From: Nocardia sp.
Lineage (GTDB): Bacteria > Actinomycetota > Actinomycetes > Mycobacteriales > Mycobacteriaceae
Direction of reading: 5' to 3'
NCBI RefSeq assembly: GCF_025465275.1
Contig: NZ_JAODNK010000195.1
Location: 1 to 42,790 of the forward strand
DNA length: 42,790 nucleotides
Shown here: one piece after another, positions 12,001 to 16,925 of the stretch
How positions within the stretch are numbered: the stretch's first letter is position 1
Layout: each line of letters opens with the position of its first letter
Notes under the pieces: model-generated
The model's input: the letters and a program-made list of their open reading frames with translations, nothing else
The model's database searches: none
Told to the model about the DNA's origin: nothing
Translations under genes and position numbers: made by a program

Positions 12001-12318
12001 GTCACCGCGCCGCAGGCTGCCGAGCTGCTGGCGGCGTCCGGAATCTCCTTCACCGCCACCGAAATCGAGCACTTCTACAGTGATCTGCAACACCTGCTGC
12101 GTCAGATCTCCGATCACCGCCCCAGCATCTTCGACGGTGATCTGCTGTTCTTCAGCGCTGCGGGCAATCCGGCCCCGCTGCCGAATGTCGCGACGTGGCG
12201 GCCCTATATCACCGGACCGATCACTGATCACCTCATCGATTTCGGCCACAATCAGCTTGTCACCGCGGCGGCGCTGACCTTCATCGGCCCGATCATCAGC
12301 ACTTATCTGGAGCGGTAA
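1..12318 (+). CDS. Nonribosomal peptide synthetase, C-terminal 4105 residues (5' end outside window)
   Basis: The frame is already open at base 1, inside an adenylation (A) domain, so residues are counted from base 1. Domains in order: partial A1 (YGPSET near 60, A10 Lys282); carrier T1 (Ser336); epimerisation E (HHLACD at 523-528, NYLGQ motif near 913); C1 (HHLILDG, His1165/His1166/Asp1170); A2 (core Asp1752, A10 Lys2145); T2 (Ser2197); C2 (HHIATDG, 2381-2387); A3 (Asp2908, Lys3188); T3 (Ser3241); C3 (HHIAADG, 3425-3431); T4 (Ser3805); thioesterase TE (GYSAGG with Ser3939, His4083). It would activate at least three amino acids, epimerise the first, and release the peptide by hydrolysis or cyclisation. 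C3-T4-TE has no A domain. Binding-pocket residues aligned by eye to GrsA: A2 D-A-L-C-A-G-S-I-A-K, A3 D-A-V-A-V-G-D-V-W-K, A1 partial C-S-G-S-V-A-K. I cannot assign substrates. Low-complexity insertions interrupt A1, E and A2. Confidence 0.97.
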   Translation: MAALVREHGITQVCSTPAVLSTLEPDALDGVRAVSSGGEPTPPDIVARFGSGRDLLNSYGPSETTVAVTYTKGLVPGENSGLGEPVPGVGMLVLDRWLRPVPIGVAGELYVTGPGIARGYVGRPGLTAERFVPTPAGAPGSRMYRTGDLVRWTTAVRGSAGASGESDAAARGGPAAVADGGAQVILEYVGRSDFQVKLRGMRIELGEIDAALDTHAAVEIAVTVVRPAPGGGTMLAAYVVPHAGATVTEADLLDHASRRLPPYMVPATVTVLGALPLTANGKVDRHALPEPVVAQPVLQREPTSDAERILCTLFSEILGTTDIGPHTSFFALGGDSIMAITLVSRARAAGLVFSAREVFEQRTPAALAAIVSRVEDRTEQLPELPGGGLGRLPLTPVAAWLLQRPGWEHFAQSMVVRLPRGMEPEALTHTVQALLDRHDMLRARVVDTASGIELEVPPPHRVDAADLLTRIATTDGRIAAIGDIDRELEATVARLNPRAGAMTAFTWLDPGPATHGRLLIAIHHLACDAVSWRILLPDLMSAWTQASAGTTPALQETGTSMRTWAHALHTLVDPAVAPIAPVSAESVDVAGETAPRAAGEPVANVASASSDVLGVSYAPDFGGAGGVDGAAHRDAGELVGGVASASSDVLGVSYAPDFGGTGGGNDAAPAQAGVTVKRADPRRWPGCEFDYWRAVLAADPLLGIRRLDPQVDTHGAAGRLEVEIPGVASAALVGRMVSTYRCGVEDALLAALSLALARWRSARGEFGASAAATVVAVERHGRDEAAIAGADLSRTVGWFTAQVPVRLGPVVAAGFSSPACAGARDAEPNLSGVALEVAAGKTSFAGAGSGSVGAAALPGDSVRIGSAEAALKVVKEQLRAVPRGGFGFGVLRYSGSGTAGELALLPEPQVGFNYLGQVPDMAVEGDWLPVDMAARLGGHAEAGMPLAAVLSIDAVTLESERGPRIRAVWQFAPGAIGRSEVEALAREWVSAVVEIAELVSAPEAGGFTPGDLPLLEVEQAEIDVWDQDYGLLEDVLPLTPLQRGLLFQAQLAEGGPDGYSVQAVIEVEADLELDRLTAAAEALVRRHAVLRAGFVQSGDRAVQVIAAQVAVPCAYREAYGVTEAELDEMAAAELRTPFAVDAPPLIRFLCIALGQRRFRIVITNHHLILDGWSMPLLLAELVGLYETSGDDRGFAPPVPFRRYLEWLSERDADRARDAWAQSLADLDGPTLVAPNAPRTDAPTAPVAHEVPLPADLADRLRATASDCQVTLNTIVQAAWALLLAELTGSADIVFGATVSGRPPELPGAERMVGMLVNTVPVRIALDPAERLSDLLTRIQREQAALSEHQFLGLDEIHARTGLGPLFDTATVFESYPVDAASLTAATRQAQLAVTGIRAHDGTHYPLSLAAYANNGLRLELTRSPRYFDAEQADSIADGLARLLTILAEDPHRRTASARSTDPVDARAIRHGGPAHQIRLLPDLLAGKGIHDAAAVVDAPAQARTATSDGQSAGGHGSGVAHRAPGGSGGDVEGVLRSGSDVGSLRHSSSEVRALLYGSSDFGSRARSGAFAVAGELTYGELDVMSNQLARVLIGAGAGPERAVLVALPRSVQAMVALWAVAKTGAAFVPVDISQPAGRTALIATESAAVLGITVISCHEDLPPELPWLLLDDPDTAARIEVAPADPVTDAERLRPLRAEHAAYVVFTSGSTGTPKGVVVTHTGLADMASAAAEQCLIDRDSRVLHCLNPAFDAAILVWLSTFAAGGTLVVAPPDSNAGAELATALTDGAATHLICTPTVLATLDVDDLRGVRVIATGGETCPPALITRMSAGRLLVNSYGPAETTIAAAYRADMTPETAAVIGTPVPGASLLVLDHWLRPVPPGAVGELYIRGPGVARGYASRPALSASRFIADPYSAGGRLYRTGDLMRCTPTGFEYAGRSDFQVKVRGIRVEPGEVDAVLSTHPQVEASITIARRTRTAATALHSYVTLVAPATAPPWERAAHSRSMDVESDRTAAPAQPAGQIDLRTGTGRLDWHVGADSGTPGTSDAAGPLRTPADAAGPLRAASGATGPIRTAADAASSVRTVGGAAGVARTIDADALPSGAVAPSAAVLMAWVAVRLPRYLVPSSIQVLAELPRTRTGKIDLRALPEPEVVQSEYVAPVGGEVLVAETYAEVLGLGRVGARDDFFALGGDSLIATRVSARLSAALGTPVPVRLLFEAPVVAELARVLAVAGREAAGPELIRGPRPDPVPLSPAQQRMWFVNRYDPSSPAYNVPVALRLSGHLDLTALRTALYDVIERHETLRTLYPDIDGVGGQHILSAAEVPLDLEPIAMTLEELPTAVMRTVTEGFDVTKAVPLRFRLFRIEPEEHVIVLVAHHIATDGFSMAPLTRDVAAAYATRAAGRQPAWEPLPVQYADYTLWQHARLGVEDDPESRLAQQLDYWSRTLADLPDHLDLPADRPRQARASHRAAECTARVNSEVSAAIERCARAQRATPFMVVHAALAVLLARLSGSADIVIGTPVAGRGHRDLDDLVGMFVNTLVLRTGIHADETFDAVLDRVRDTDLAALEQADVPFERLVEVLSPVRSEARHPLVQIMLVFQNLALPELELPEITVVPLELPQTNSRFDLSLTVVADTDGMQLRCCYATDLFDESTVWAFADRLVRLLTAVTLESGSAVGDIDLLTAVEQEQARIEPEPVATPRPMAQLMANAVASNPEGVAVVCGDHQLTYRELDERATILAERLAQAGAGPEMLVAVGIPRSIESVLAVWAITRTGAAFVPVDPSYPSDRIARIIEVSGVTIGLTVVAQRDRLPDAVDWWCVDDPSEFETAAAQAQTANASYEYRACPENPAYVIFTSGSTGAPKGVVVTHSGLANLAMAQCDRDLITSDSRVLHVASPSFDASVVELVMAVGAAATLVIAPPTAFAGPDLTELLAREHVSHIALTPSALATVEPAGLHELRTIVTGGEPCPPELVAAWSAPNRLHFNDYGPTEATVWATGSAPLQPGAPITIGRPAPGVHALVLDDRLRPVPDGVVGELYLAGIALARGYFGRVDLTAARFVAHPYAPGRRMYRTGDLVRRRAGDLEYLGRTDTQVKLRGLRIELGDVEAALTADPAVARAVALVRADAHGGMLVAYVVPEPGAEISLRDLKSEVAQRVPSYMVPSALLALDDLPRTANGKLDRDALPAPPLTMGAREPVVGPQEEAVAAVFAKVLGIDQVWRDDDFFALGGNSLIATRVAARLGTALGTTVPVRALFDAPTVAELAALISAESMTDRPHPGPRPRPQHIPLSAAQQRMWFLNRYDPGSPVYNIPGAFEIEGSLDITALRTAIDDVVARHETLRTSYPVGPDGMPYQSILPAGAGSTPISEIDTNTAEVAQQLTTELSRGFDITREVPLRVWVLRTAPQRAVLALAVHHIAADGWSMAPLARDVLAAYVARAAGAQPQWTELPLQYADYALWQQELLGSDADHDSLAHRQLEFWRTRLDGLPEVHRLPTDRPRPELPSGIGDRIEFTVPAIVHDRMQIMARAHGASPFMVVHAALAVLLARLSGASDIALGSVVAGRGDGEFDDLVGMFVNTVVLRSQLDPAADFATTLDTIRRDDLAVYGNMDLPFERLVEALAPVRSTDHHPLFQVLLAFQNVQPARTTLPGLEIRPVAAPAPGSKFDLEWMVAEQFAPAGEPAGITTSLIFATDLFDRTTAQSMADGFLELLTALTATPDAAIGAIEVLSGLPELTVEIHDDDAPVVKVRPEPARRVYRAPRTEGEGALTAAFESVLESERIGVDDNFFEVGGNSMAAVRLVTLIRERTGIPMPLQWMFLDPTPAALALRLTEAAERPEVDPSMRVMLPMRPAGTGPALFCIHPAVGLAWCYGGLVQYIDRSHPVYGLQSPGVVDGGTADRTIHDLAVRYVDEIRRVQPDGPYHLLGYSAGGVIAHAMAVELRRRGEQVPSLIMMDGRAEVEIVDDSNIPPLALLLAEFGGIEVPPGAAGVTAPQAAELLAASGISFTATEIEHFYSDLQHLLRQISDHRPSIFDGDLLFFSAAGNPAPLPNVATWRPYITGPITDHLIDFGHNQLVTAAALTFIGPIISTYLER
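1813..1970 (+). repeat. Two perfect 47-bp in-frame direct repeats inside the NRPS E domain
   Basis: The 47 bases at 1813-1859 recur without change at 1924-1970. The period is 111 bp (37 codons), so the frame is kept. Each copy encodes VASASSDVLGVSYAP followed by an acidic residue and FGG. They sit in an extra segment of about 110 residues (roughly 570-680), just after the HHxxxD half of the epimerisation domain. Perfect nucleotide identity suggests a recent duplication. Confidence 0.9.
4600..4689 (+). repeat. Three tandem 30-bp (10-codon) repeats in the C1-A2 linker of the NRPS
   Basis: Units at 4600-4629, 4630-4659 and 4660-4689 encode VLRSGSDVGS, LRHSSSEVRA and LLYGSSDFGS. They are divergent but share the serine-rich centre and the 30-base period. 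They lie in the linker just before the A2 motif AGELTYGELD. Confidence 0.75.
6148..6294 (+). repeat. Five tandem 30-bp decapeptide repeats inside NRPS domain A2
   Basis: Units begin at 6148, 6178, 6208, 6238 and 6268 (the last is 27 bases). They encode DAAGPLRTPA, DAAGPLRAAS, GATGPIRTAA, DAASSVRTVG and GAAGVARTI. The array sits between the A8 motif and the A10 lysine (Lys2145), in the small C-terminal subdomain of the A domain. That stretch is about 100 residues longer here than in domain A3 of the same protein. Confidence 0.88.
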
Positions 12319-12398
12319 GCCGGGAAACCTTCTGGGACACAGCTGGGCTGGGGAACAATGGGCGGAGACAACCCGCTCGGCTAGGAGAGGCTCGTACT

Positions 12399-13841
12399 GT
12401 GTCGGTGAACGGTAAGCGACGGCTACTGAGTGCGGCGGCGGTTGGGCTCGGCGCGCTCGGCGCCGGAGAACTGATCGCCGCGACGCGCGGTGGCTCGGTC
12501 ATCGACGGGGTCGGGCGGTTGCTGGCCGATACCGCGCCGATTCCGGTGGTCGAGACGACCGTGGCCATGGCCGGCCGGTACGACAAGGAGACCACGCGGG
12601 CGGGCGTGGTGTTCGGGGCCGTCGCCGCCACCGCCGGTATGGCGTTCCTGCCGCAGCGCCTGCGGGCACCTGCCGCGGCGGCATTCGGGGCGGGAGCCGC
12701 CGCCTTGGCTTTGCGGGGCGCGAATCAGTCGGTGCCCAGTGCGTTCGGCGGCCTCGCGGCGGCGGGCGTGCTGCGCGCCGGGCTGCGTCGGCCACCGACC
12801 ACGGCAGGCGGCGAATTGCTCTGGGCCACAGCCGGTGCCGGGCTGCTCGCCGCCGCCGAAACGCTCATCCGGCGCGAGGATCGGCGGCATACCGAACGGG
12901 TCCGGCAACTCGGCCCGATGGGTTCGCACCCGCCCATGGCGGAGGATGGTTTCGGCAATGAGCCGGGCCTGTCGCCATTGATCACCAAGGCGGGCAGATT
13001 CTATGTGGCAGACGTGAATTCGCGCCCGCCGCGCGTCGATCCGGGTCAGTGGCGGCTCGCCATCAGTGGCAAGGTGGCGCACCCGCTGCGGTTCTCGCTC
13101 GCGGATCTGGCCGAGCAGGCGGTGGAATTCGATGCCGTCATGGTGTGTGTGCACAACACCCCCGGCGCCGGTCGTGCCGGCAATGCGCGCTGGTTCGGCG
13201 TCCCGCTGACCGCCCTGCTGGAGCACGCCATGCCCGATTCGACCGCCACCCGCCTGGTGACCCGCGCCGTCGACGGCTACACCATCTCACTGCCGCTGGA
13301 ACCGCTGCGCACCGGGGAATGGCCCGGCTACCTGGTCATCGGCATGAACGGCGAAGCCCTGCCGCCCGAACACGGCTTCCCCGCCCGGGTCTTCGTGCCC
13401 GGCCTCTACGGCCAGTACACCGGCGCGAAATGGCTTGCTGAACTGGAATTGTCCGACGACACCCAGGTCGACTACTGGTGGAAGCGCGGCTGGCCCAGCG
13501 ACGCCCTGTGGGTGCGCCCGCAGGCCCGCATCGACATCGCCTCCGGCGGCAGCGACGGCCCCGGCAAGACCACCGTGGCCGGTGTCGCCTGGGCGCCACC
13601 GCAGGGCGTCGCGGCCGTCGAGCTCCGCATCGACGAAACCGATTGGCTCCCAGTGGAACTCGGTGCGGAAACGGCTCCCGCGGCCTGGCGCCGCTGGCGC
13701 ACCGTCGTAGACCTCGCGCCAGGCACCCACACCATCCAGGCGCGTGTCACCGGTCGCTCCGGAGAAGTCCAGGACGGGGCTGTCCGCGCGCCGTTCCCGC
13801 AGGGCCCCAGCGGGTTCCACACCGTGACGGTCACCATCTGA
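12399..13841 (+). CDS. Membrane-anchored molybdopterin-dependent oxidoreductase (sulfite oxidase fold)
   Basis: A 480-residue protein starting at GTG 12399 behind an AGGAGAGG ribosome site. About the first 160 residues hold several short hydrophobic, Ala/Gly-rich segments that should be membrane helices. The rest is an oxidoreductase molybdopterin domain. VCVHN carries the conserved Cys that ligates molybdenum in this family, HGFPARVFVPGLYG is the conserved substrate-side loop, and the C-terminus looks like a Mo-co dimerisation domain. A membrane-tethered enzyme with its catalytic domain outside the cytoplasm is the usual arrangement for such proteins in actinomycetes. The substrate is unknown. 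It lies 80 bp after the NRPS on the same strand, but nothing ties it to peptide synthesis. Confidence 0.88.
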   Translation: MSVNGKRRLLSAAAVGLGALGAGELIAATRGGSVIDGVGRLLADTAPIPVVETTVAMAGRYDKETTRAGVVFGAVAATAGMAFLPQRLRAPAAAAFGAGAAALALRGANQSVPSAFGGLAAAGVLRAGLRRPPTTAGGELLWATAGAGLLAAAETLIRREDRRHTERVRQLGPMGSHPPMAEDGFGNEPGLSPLITKAGRFYVADVNSRPPRVDPGQWRLAISGKVAHPLRFSLADLAEQAVEFDAVMVCVHNTPGAGRAGNARWFGVPLTALLEHAMPDSTATRLVTRAVDGYTISLPLEPLRTGEWPGYLVIGMNGEALPPEHGFPARVFVPGLYGQYTGAKWLAELELSDDTQVDYWWKRGWPSDALWVRPQARIDIASGGSDGPGKTTVAGVAWAPPQGVAAVELRIDETDWLPVELGAETAPAAWRRWRTVVDLAPGTHTIQARVTGRSGEVQDGAVRAPFPQGPSGFHTVTVTI

Positions 13842-13852
13842 GCAGACGTTCC

Positions 13853-13920
13853 GGTCATTACAGCGCTCTCGGCCGGAATCAATCCTGTTCGGCGGATCGG
13901 CCAAAAGTGCTGTAATGACC
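13853..13920. terminator. Large hairpin between convergent genes; REP-like palindrome
   Basis: GGTCATTACAGC (13853-13864) is perfectly inverted at 13909-13920. The pairing continues imperfectly inward through a GGCCG/CGGCC segment, giving about 23 paired positions around a loop of about 22 bases. It lies between the stop codons of the oxidoreductase and the convergent hydrolase, so it probably terminates both. Its right arm resembles the hairpin at 18783-18868 (shared CTTTTGGCCG core). Confidence 0.75.
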
Positions 13921-13974
13921 CGAACGACACTGCGTTTCGGCGTCCGGGCAGGGGGGATGCTCGCTGCCCTGTCG

Positions 13975-14820
13975 TCAGCGAACCGCACTGTGCTGTGCGG
14001 CGGCGATTTCTCCGACGGCGGCGGCAATGGCGCGGAAATCCTTGCGCACGATGTCGGTGTGGTTGCTGGTGACCTTCGCGCTCATCTGGACGTTGGGGTT
14101 GCGGGCGATGATCGGATCCAGGGTGGCGCGCATCGCCGCGTGTCCTTCCTCGGTGGCGCCCTGGGCGGCGCCCGAGCCCACGATGAACCGCATCGGGAAG
14201 GTGACCTGGTCGAAGACGGGGTCGCTGACGGCGACGATCTCGTTCAGTTCGATATTGACCTCGGCGGCTTGCGCGGCGGTCATCCGGGCGGTCAAACCCA
14301 GCATGGCGGCCATCATCATCGGGAACCGCAGCTTCTTGAACAGCCGCCGGATCTCCTGCCGCCCGGCTTCGCGGTCACCGTTGTCGACGGTGGCCAGGTA
14401 ATCCCACGGGTAACCGCCATCGACCATGACCACCCCGGCGACCCGGCCGGGATTGCTTGCGGCCCACTGGACGGCCAGTGCCGCCCCGTAGGACCAACCC
14501 ACGATCAGTGCCTGCTGCACACCCCGCGCCGCCAGCACGGCGTCGATATCGCGCAGGCACGCCTCGAACGAATAGTCCGCAGACTTCTTCGACTTGCCGC
14601 GGGCGCGCTCGTCGAAAGTGATGTGGCGCCAGCCGGTGCCCAGTTCGGCGATGACGGGCCGCCAGCTCCGCTGCGTGGCGTAGGACCCGTTCAGGTAGAT
14701 CACCGGCATCCCGGCCCCACCGGTATCGGTCACGGCCAGCGCGGTGTCGTCGACCGTCACCGTGCCGGTCCAGGTCGAGTTGTTGTGGTTGCTGTCGAAG
14801 TCGTTCGCTGCGTTGCTCAT
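13975..14820 (-). CDS. Alpha/beta hydrolase
   Basis: A 281-residue protein. It has YLNGSY near the oxyanion region, FDERARGKS (the usual FDxRGxGxS strand-turn), the nucleophile elbow GWSYGA, and a late SNHTD that supplies the catalytic His. These are the hallmarks of the single-domain alpha/beta hydrolase family that includes non-haem peroxidases and esterases. I chose ATG 14820 (MSNAANDF) because the conserved fold starts about 35 residues later. A longer frame upstream would run into the divergent neighbour. The ribosome site is weak (GAGAG). No signal peptide is seen, so it is probably cytoplasmic. The substrate cannot be told. Confidence 0.85.
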   Translation of the reverse strand: MSNAANDFDSNHNNSTWTGTVTVDDTALAVTDTGGAGMPVIYLNGSYATQRSWRPVIAELGTGWRHITFDERARGKSKKSADYSFEACLRDIDAVLAARGVQQALIVGWSYGAALAVQWAASNPGRVAGVVMVDGGYPWDYLATVDNGDREAGRQEIRRLFKKLRFPMMMAAMLGLTARMTAAQAAEVNIELNEIVAVSDPVFDQVTFPMRFIVGSGAAQGATEEGHAAMRATLDPIIARNPNVQMSAKVTSNHTDIVRKDFRAIAAAVGEIAAAQHSAVR

Positions 14821-14870
14821 GAGAACTACTCTCACCGACCCGGCTGATACCGACCTGACACCGATCTGAC

Positions 14871-15119
14871 ATGCCCACTGACCATCGGGAATTGTGGGTG
14901 CCCACAGGCACACTTCTCCGGTGGGCAATATCGAATTCGTGGGTCACGATCGAATTGGGCGACAAGACCTTTCGCGCCAGTGGGCACATCCTCGAGGGTG
15001 CCGAGTATGACGAATTCGCCGATCGGGTGCGCGGGCACAATCAGCTCCTGGCCGGCTATCAGGCCCAGACCACGCACCCGATACCGCTGGTGGTGCTGAC
15101 GCTCGGTGATGAGGTCTGA
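14871..15119 (+). pseudogene. C-terminal remnant of a deazaflavin-dependent nitroreductase (DUF385/Ddn family)
   Basis: An 82-residue frame whose residues from about 22 onward (SWVTIELGDKTFRASGHI, then YQAQTTHPIPLVVL) match the second half of the F420-dependent nitroreductase family: strand, helix, and the closing YQ-T-R/H-IPVV-L motif. Full family members are about 130-150 residues long. The first half, with the GRxSG-type cofactor segment, is missing, and an in-frame stop (TGA at 14856-14858) blocks extension upstream. It could be expressed as a stub, but a decayed gene is more likely. Confidence 0.6.
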
Positions 15120-15135
15120 CCAGGGCGCCGCGGGA

Positions 15136-15149
15136 ATGACATCTGTCAT
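15136..15149. promoter_or_regulatory. Palindromic candidate operator upstream of the ABC/two-component operon
   Basis: ATGACATCTGTCAT is a perfect 6-bp inverted repeat around a 2-bp centre. It lies about 60-70 bp before the ATPase start. The operon ends with a LuxR-type response regulator, whose dimers bind short palindromes of this size, so self-regulation is a reasonable inference. Confidence 0.5.
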
Positions 15150-15207
15150 GGGGGAGTCGTGACGGTCGGGGGAGGTGGGCGCGGCCGAAGCGGTCGACAG
15201 TGGAGGC

Positions 15208-16149
15208 ATGAACGCTCCAGCTGAGGGGACCGTGTACGCGCGGTCCGAGGTCGCGCCCGCTGCGGCCATCGAAATACGGGGACTGGTCAAGACTTTCGAC
15301 GTGCGCGGGGAGACTGTGCGCGCGGTGGACGGTCTGGATCTGGTGGTTCGGCCGGGGGAGATCGTGGCCTTCCTCGGACCGAACGGTGCGGGGAAGACGA
15401 CCACCATCGATATGGTGCTCGGGCTGGCGCGGCCGGACTCGGGGGTGGTGCGAGTCTTCGGCGGTGATCCGTCGGATGCCATTGCAGCGGGCCGTATTTC
15501 GGCCGTACTGCAATCGGGCGGCTTGCTGCCGGATCTGACCGTGGCCGAGACGGTGCGGCTGATTGCCACGCTGCACGTGCGGCCCCGGCCCGTGAACGAG
15601 GTGCTGATCCGAGCCGGGATCGACGGTATCGCCGATCGCCCGGTGGGCAAATGCTCAGGTGGCCAGCAGCAGCGACTGCGGTTCGCGCTGGCACTGCTGC
15701 CGAATCCGGACCTGATCATCCTGGACGAGCCGACCACCGGCATGGATGTGGAGGGCCGGCGGGACTTCTGGAATGCCATCAGGCAGGACTCGCGGCGCGG
15801 CCGGACCGTCCTGTTCGCGACCCACTACCTCGATGAGGCGGATGCCTACGCCGACCGCATCGTGCTGATGCGCGCGGGCCGGGTGGTGGCCGATGGCAGT
15901 GCCGCCCAGGTCAAGAACATGGCATCCGGGCGCACCATCAGCGCGACCCTGCCCGCCGCCGATGCCACGGTGCTGCTGCGGATACCCGGCGTCGAGCACG
16001 TCGAGCAGCGCGGCGATCGAATCACTGTGCGCGCCAAGGATTCCGACATTGTCGCCCGCTATCTGCTCACCGCCACCCCGGCCACCGATCTCGAGATCTC
16101 GGCACACAACCTCGAGGACGCGTTCCTCGCTCTGACGGGAGACCACTGA
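15208..16149 (+). CDS. ABC transporter ATP-binding protein (DrrA/CcmA-like)
   Basis: A 313-residue ATPase. Walker A is GPNGAGKTTT, the Q-loop region is VLQSGGLLPDLTVAET, the signature is CSGGQQQRLRFALAL, Walker B is LIILDEPTTGMD, and the switch His lies in ATHYLDEAD. The extra C-terminal part (FLALTG ending) is typical of ATPases paired with ABC-2 permeases in drug or lipid export. The start is uncertain: ATG 15208 has GGAGG only one base upstream, while GTG 15232 has GAGGGGA two to three bases away. Either leaves the ATPase domain whole. The stop is one base before the permease start, so the genes are translated together. It probably powers the permease encoded next. Confidence 0.92.
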   Translation: MNAPAEGTVYARSEVAPAAAIEIRGLVKTFDVRGETVRAVDGLDLVVRPGEIVAFLGPNGAGKTTTIDMVLGLARPDSGVVRVFGGDPSDAIAAGRISAVLQSGGLLPDLTVAETVRLIATLHVRPRPVNEVLIRAGIDGIADRPVGKCSGGQQQRLRFALALLPNPDLIILDEPTTGMDVEGRRDFWNAIRQDSRRGRTVLFATHYLDEADAYADRIVLMRAGRVVADGSAAQVKNMASGRTISATLPAADATVLLRIPGVEHVEQRGDRITVRAKDSDIVARYLLTATPATDLEISAHNLEDAFLALTGDH

Positions 16150-16150
16150 T

Positions 16151-16921
16151 ATGACCGTCCTCGATGCCCGGACCGGGCTGCGCCGGAGCGGAATACGCCC
16201 GGCCTTTGTGGCTCTGGAAATGCGGCGCATGCTGCGCAACAAGCGCGCGCTGATCTTCTCGCTGATCATGCCGCCGGTATTCTTCGTGGCCTTCGGCCTG
16301 CAATCGGGCTACAAGACCCAGATGATCGGCTCCGGCAACACCACCGGCTACGTCATGGTCTCCATGGCCGTGTACGGGGCCATGCTCGCCACCACCAGCG
16401 GCGGGGCCATGGTCGCGGTGGAACGCGCGCAGGGTTGGAGCCGCCAGCTGCGATTGACTCCGCTGCCGCCGCTCGCCTACATCGCCACCAAGATTATTGT
16501 TGCGATGACGCTCGGATTGGCCTCGGTCGCAGTGGTTTTCACCGTCGGCGCGATATTCGGGGCGCAGCTTCCGGCCTCGGCGTGGCTCGTCTGCTTTCTG
16601 ATCGCCTGGCTCGGCTCGGCGGTTTTCGCCGCCTTCGGGCTCTTCATCGGGTATCTGCTGCCCTCGGAGAACGTCATGCAGCTGCTCGGCGTGCTGCTGG
16701 CCCTGCTCGCCTTCGCCGGTGGGCTGTTCATGCCGCTGCACGGCTGGTTCGACACGGTGTCGAAGGTGTTCCCCACCAATGGGATCGCGGTTCTGGCACG
16801 TGCGCCTTTCACCGATCCGAGTGGCGCCGCCCTGGTACTCGCGGTGGCCAATGTGCTCGTGTGGGCGACCGTCTTCACCCTCGGGTCGGCATTCCTCTTC
16901 CGACGCGATACGGCACGCTGA
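16151..16921 (+). CDS. ABC-2 type transporter permease
   Basis: A 256-residue integral membrane protein with about six hydrophobic segments. The first (ALIFSLIMPPVFFVAFG) follows an N-terminal MRRMLRNKRA segment, as is usual for ABC-2 permeases. The loop GGAMVAVERAQGWSRQLRLT corresponds to the coupling region before the second helix. A ribosome site GGGAGA lies about nine bases before ATG 16151. It is the membrane half of the exporter whose ATPase is encoded just upstream. The substrate is unknown; the linked two-component system suggests a response to envelope or drug stress (inference). Confidence 0.92.
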   Translation: MTVLDARTGLRRSGIRPAFVALEMRRMLRNKRALIFSLIMPPVFFVAFGLQSGYKTQMIGSGNTTGYVMVSMAVYGAMLATTSGGAMVAVERAQGWSRQLRLTPLPPLAYIATKIIVAMTLGLASVAVVFTVGAIFGAQLPASAWLVCFLIAWLGSAVFAAFGLFIGYLLPSENVMQLLGVLLALLAFAGGLFMPLHGWFDTVSKVFPTNGIAVLARAPFTDPSGAALVLAVANVLVWATVFTLGSAFLFRRDTAR

Positions 16922-16925
16922 AGCT

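Noticed and set aside
13915..14847. Plus-strand open frame opposite the alpha/beta hydrolase
   Set aside because: Gly/His/Asp-rich shadow sequence without motifs; the minus strand has the full hydrolase pattern.
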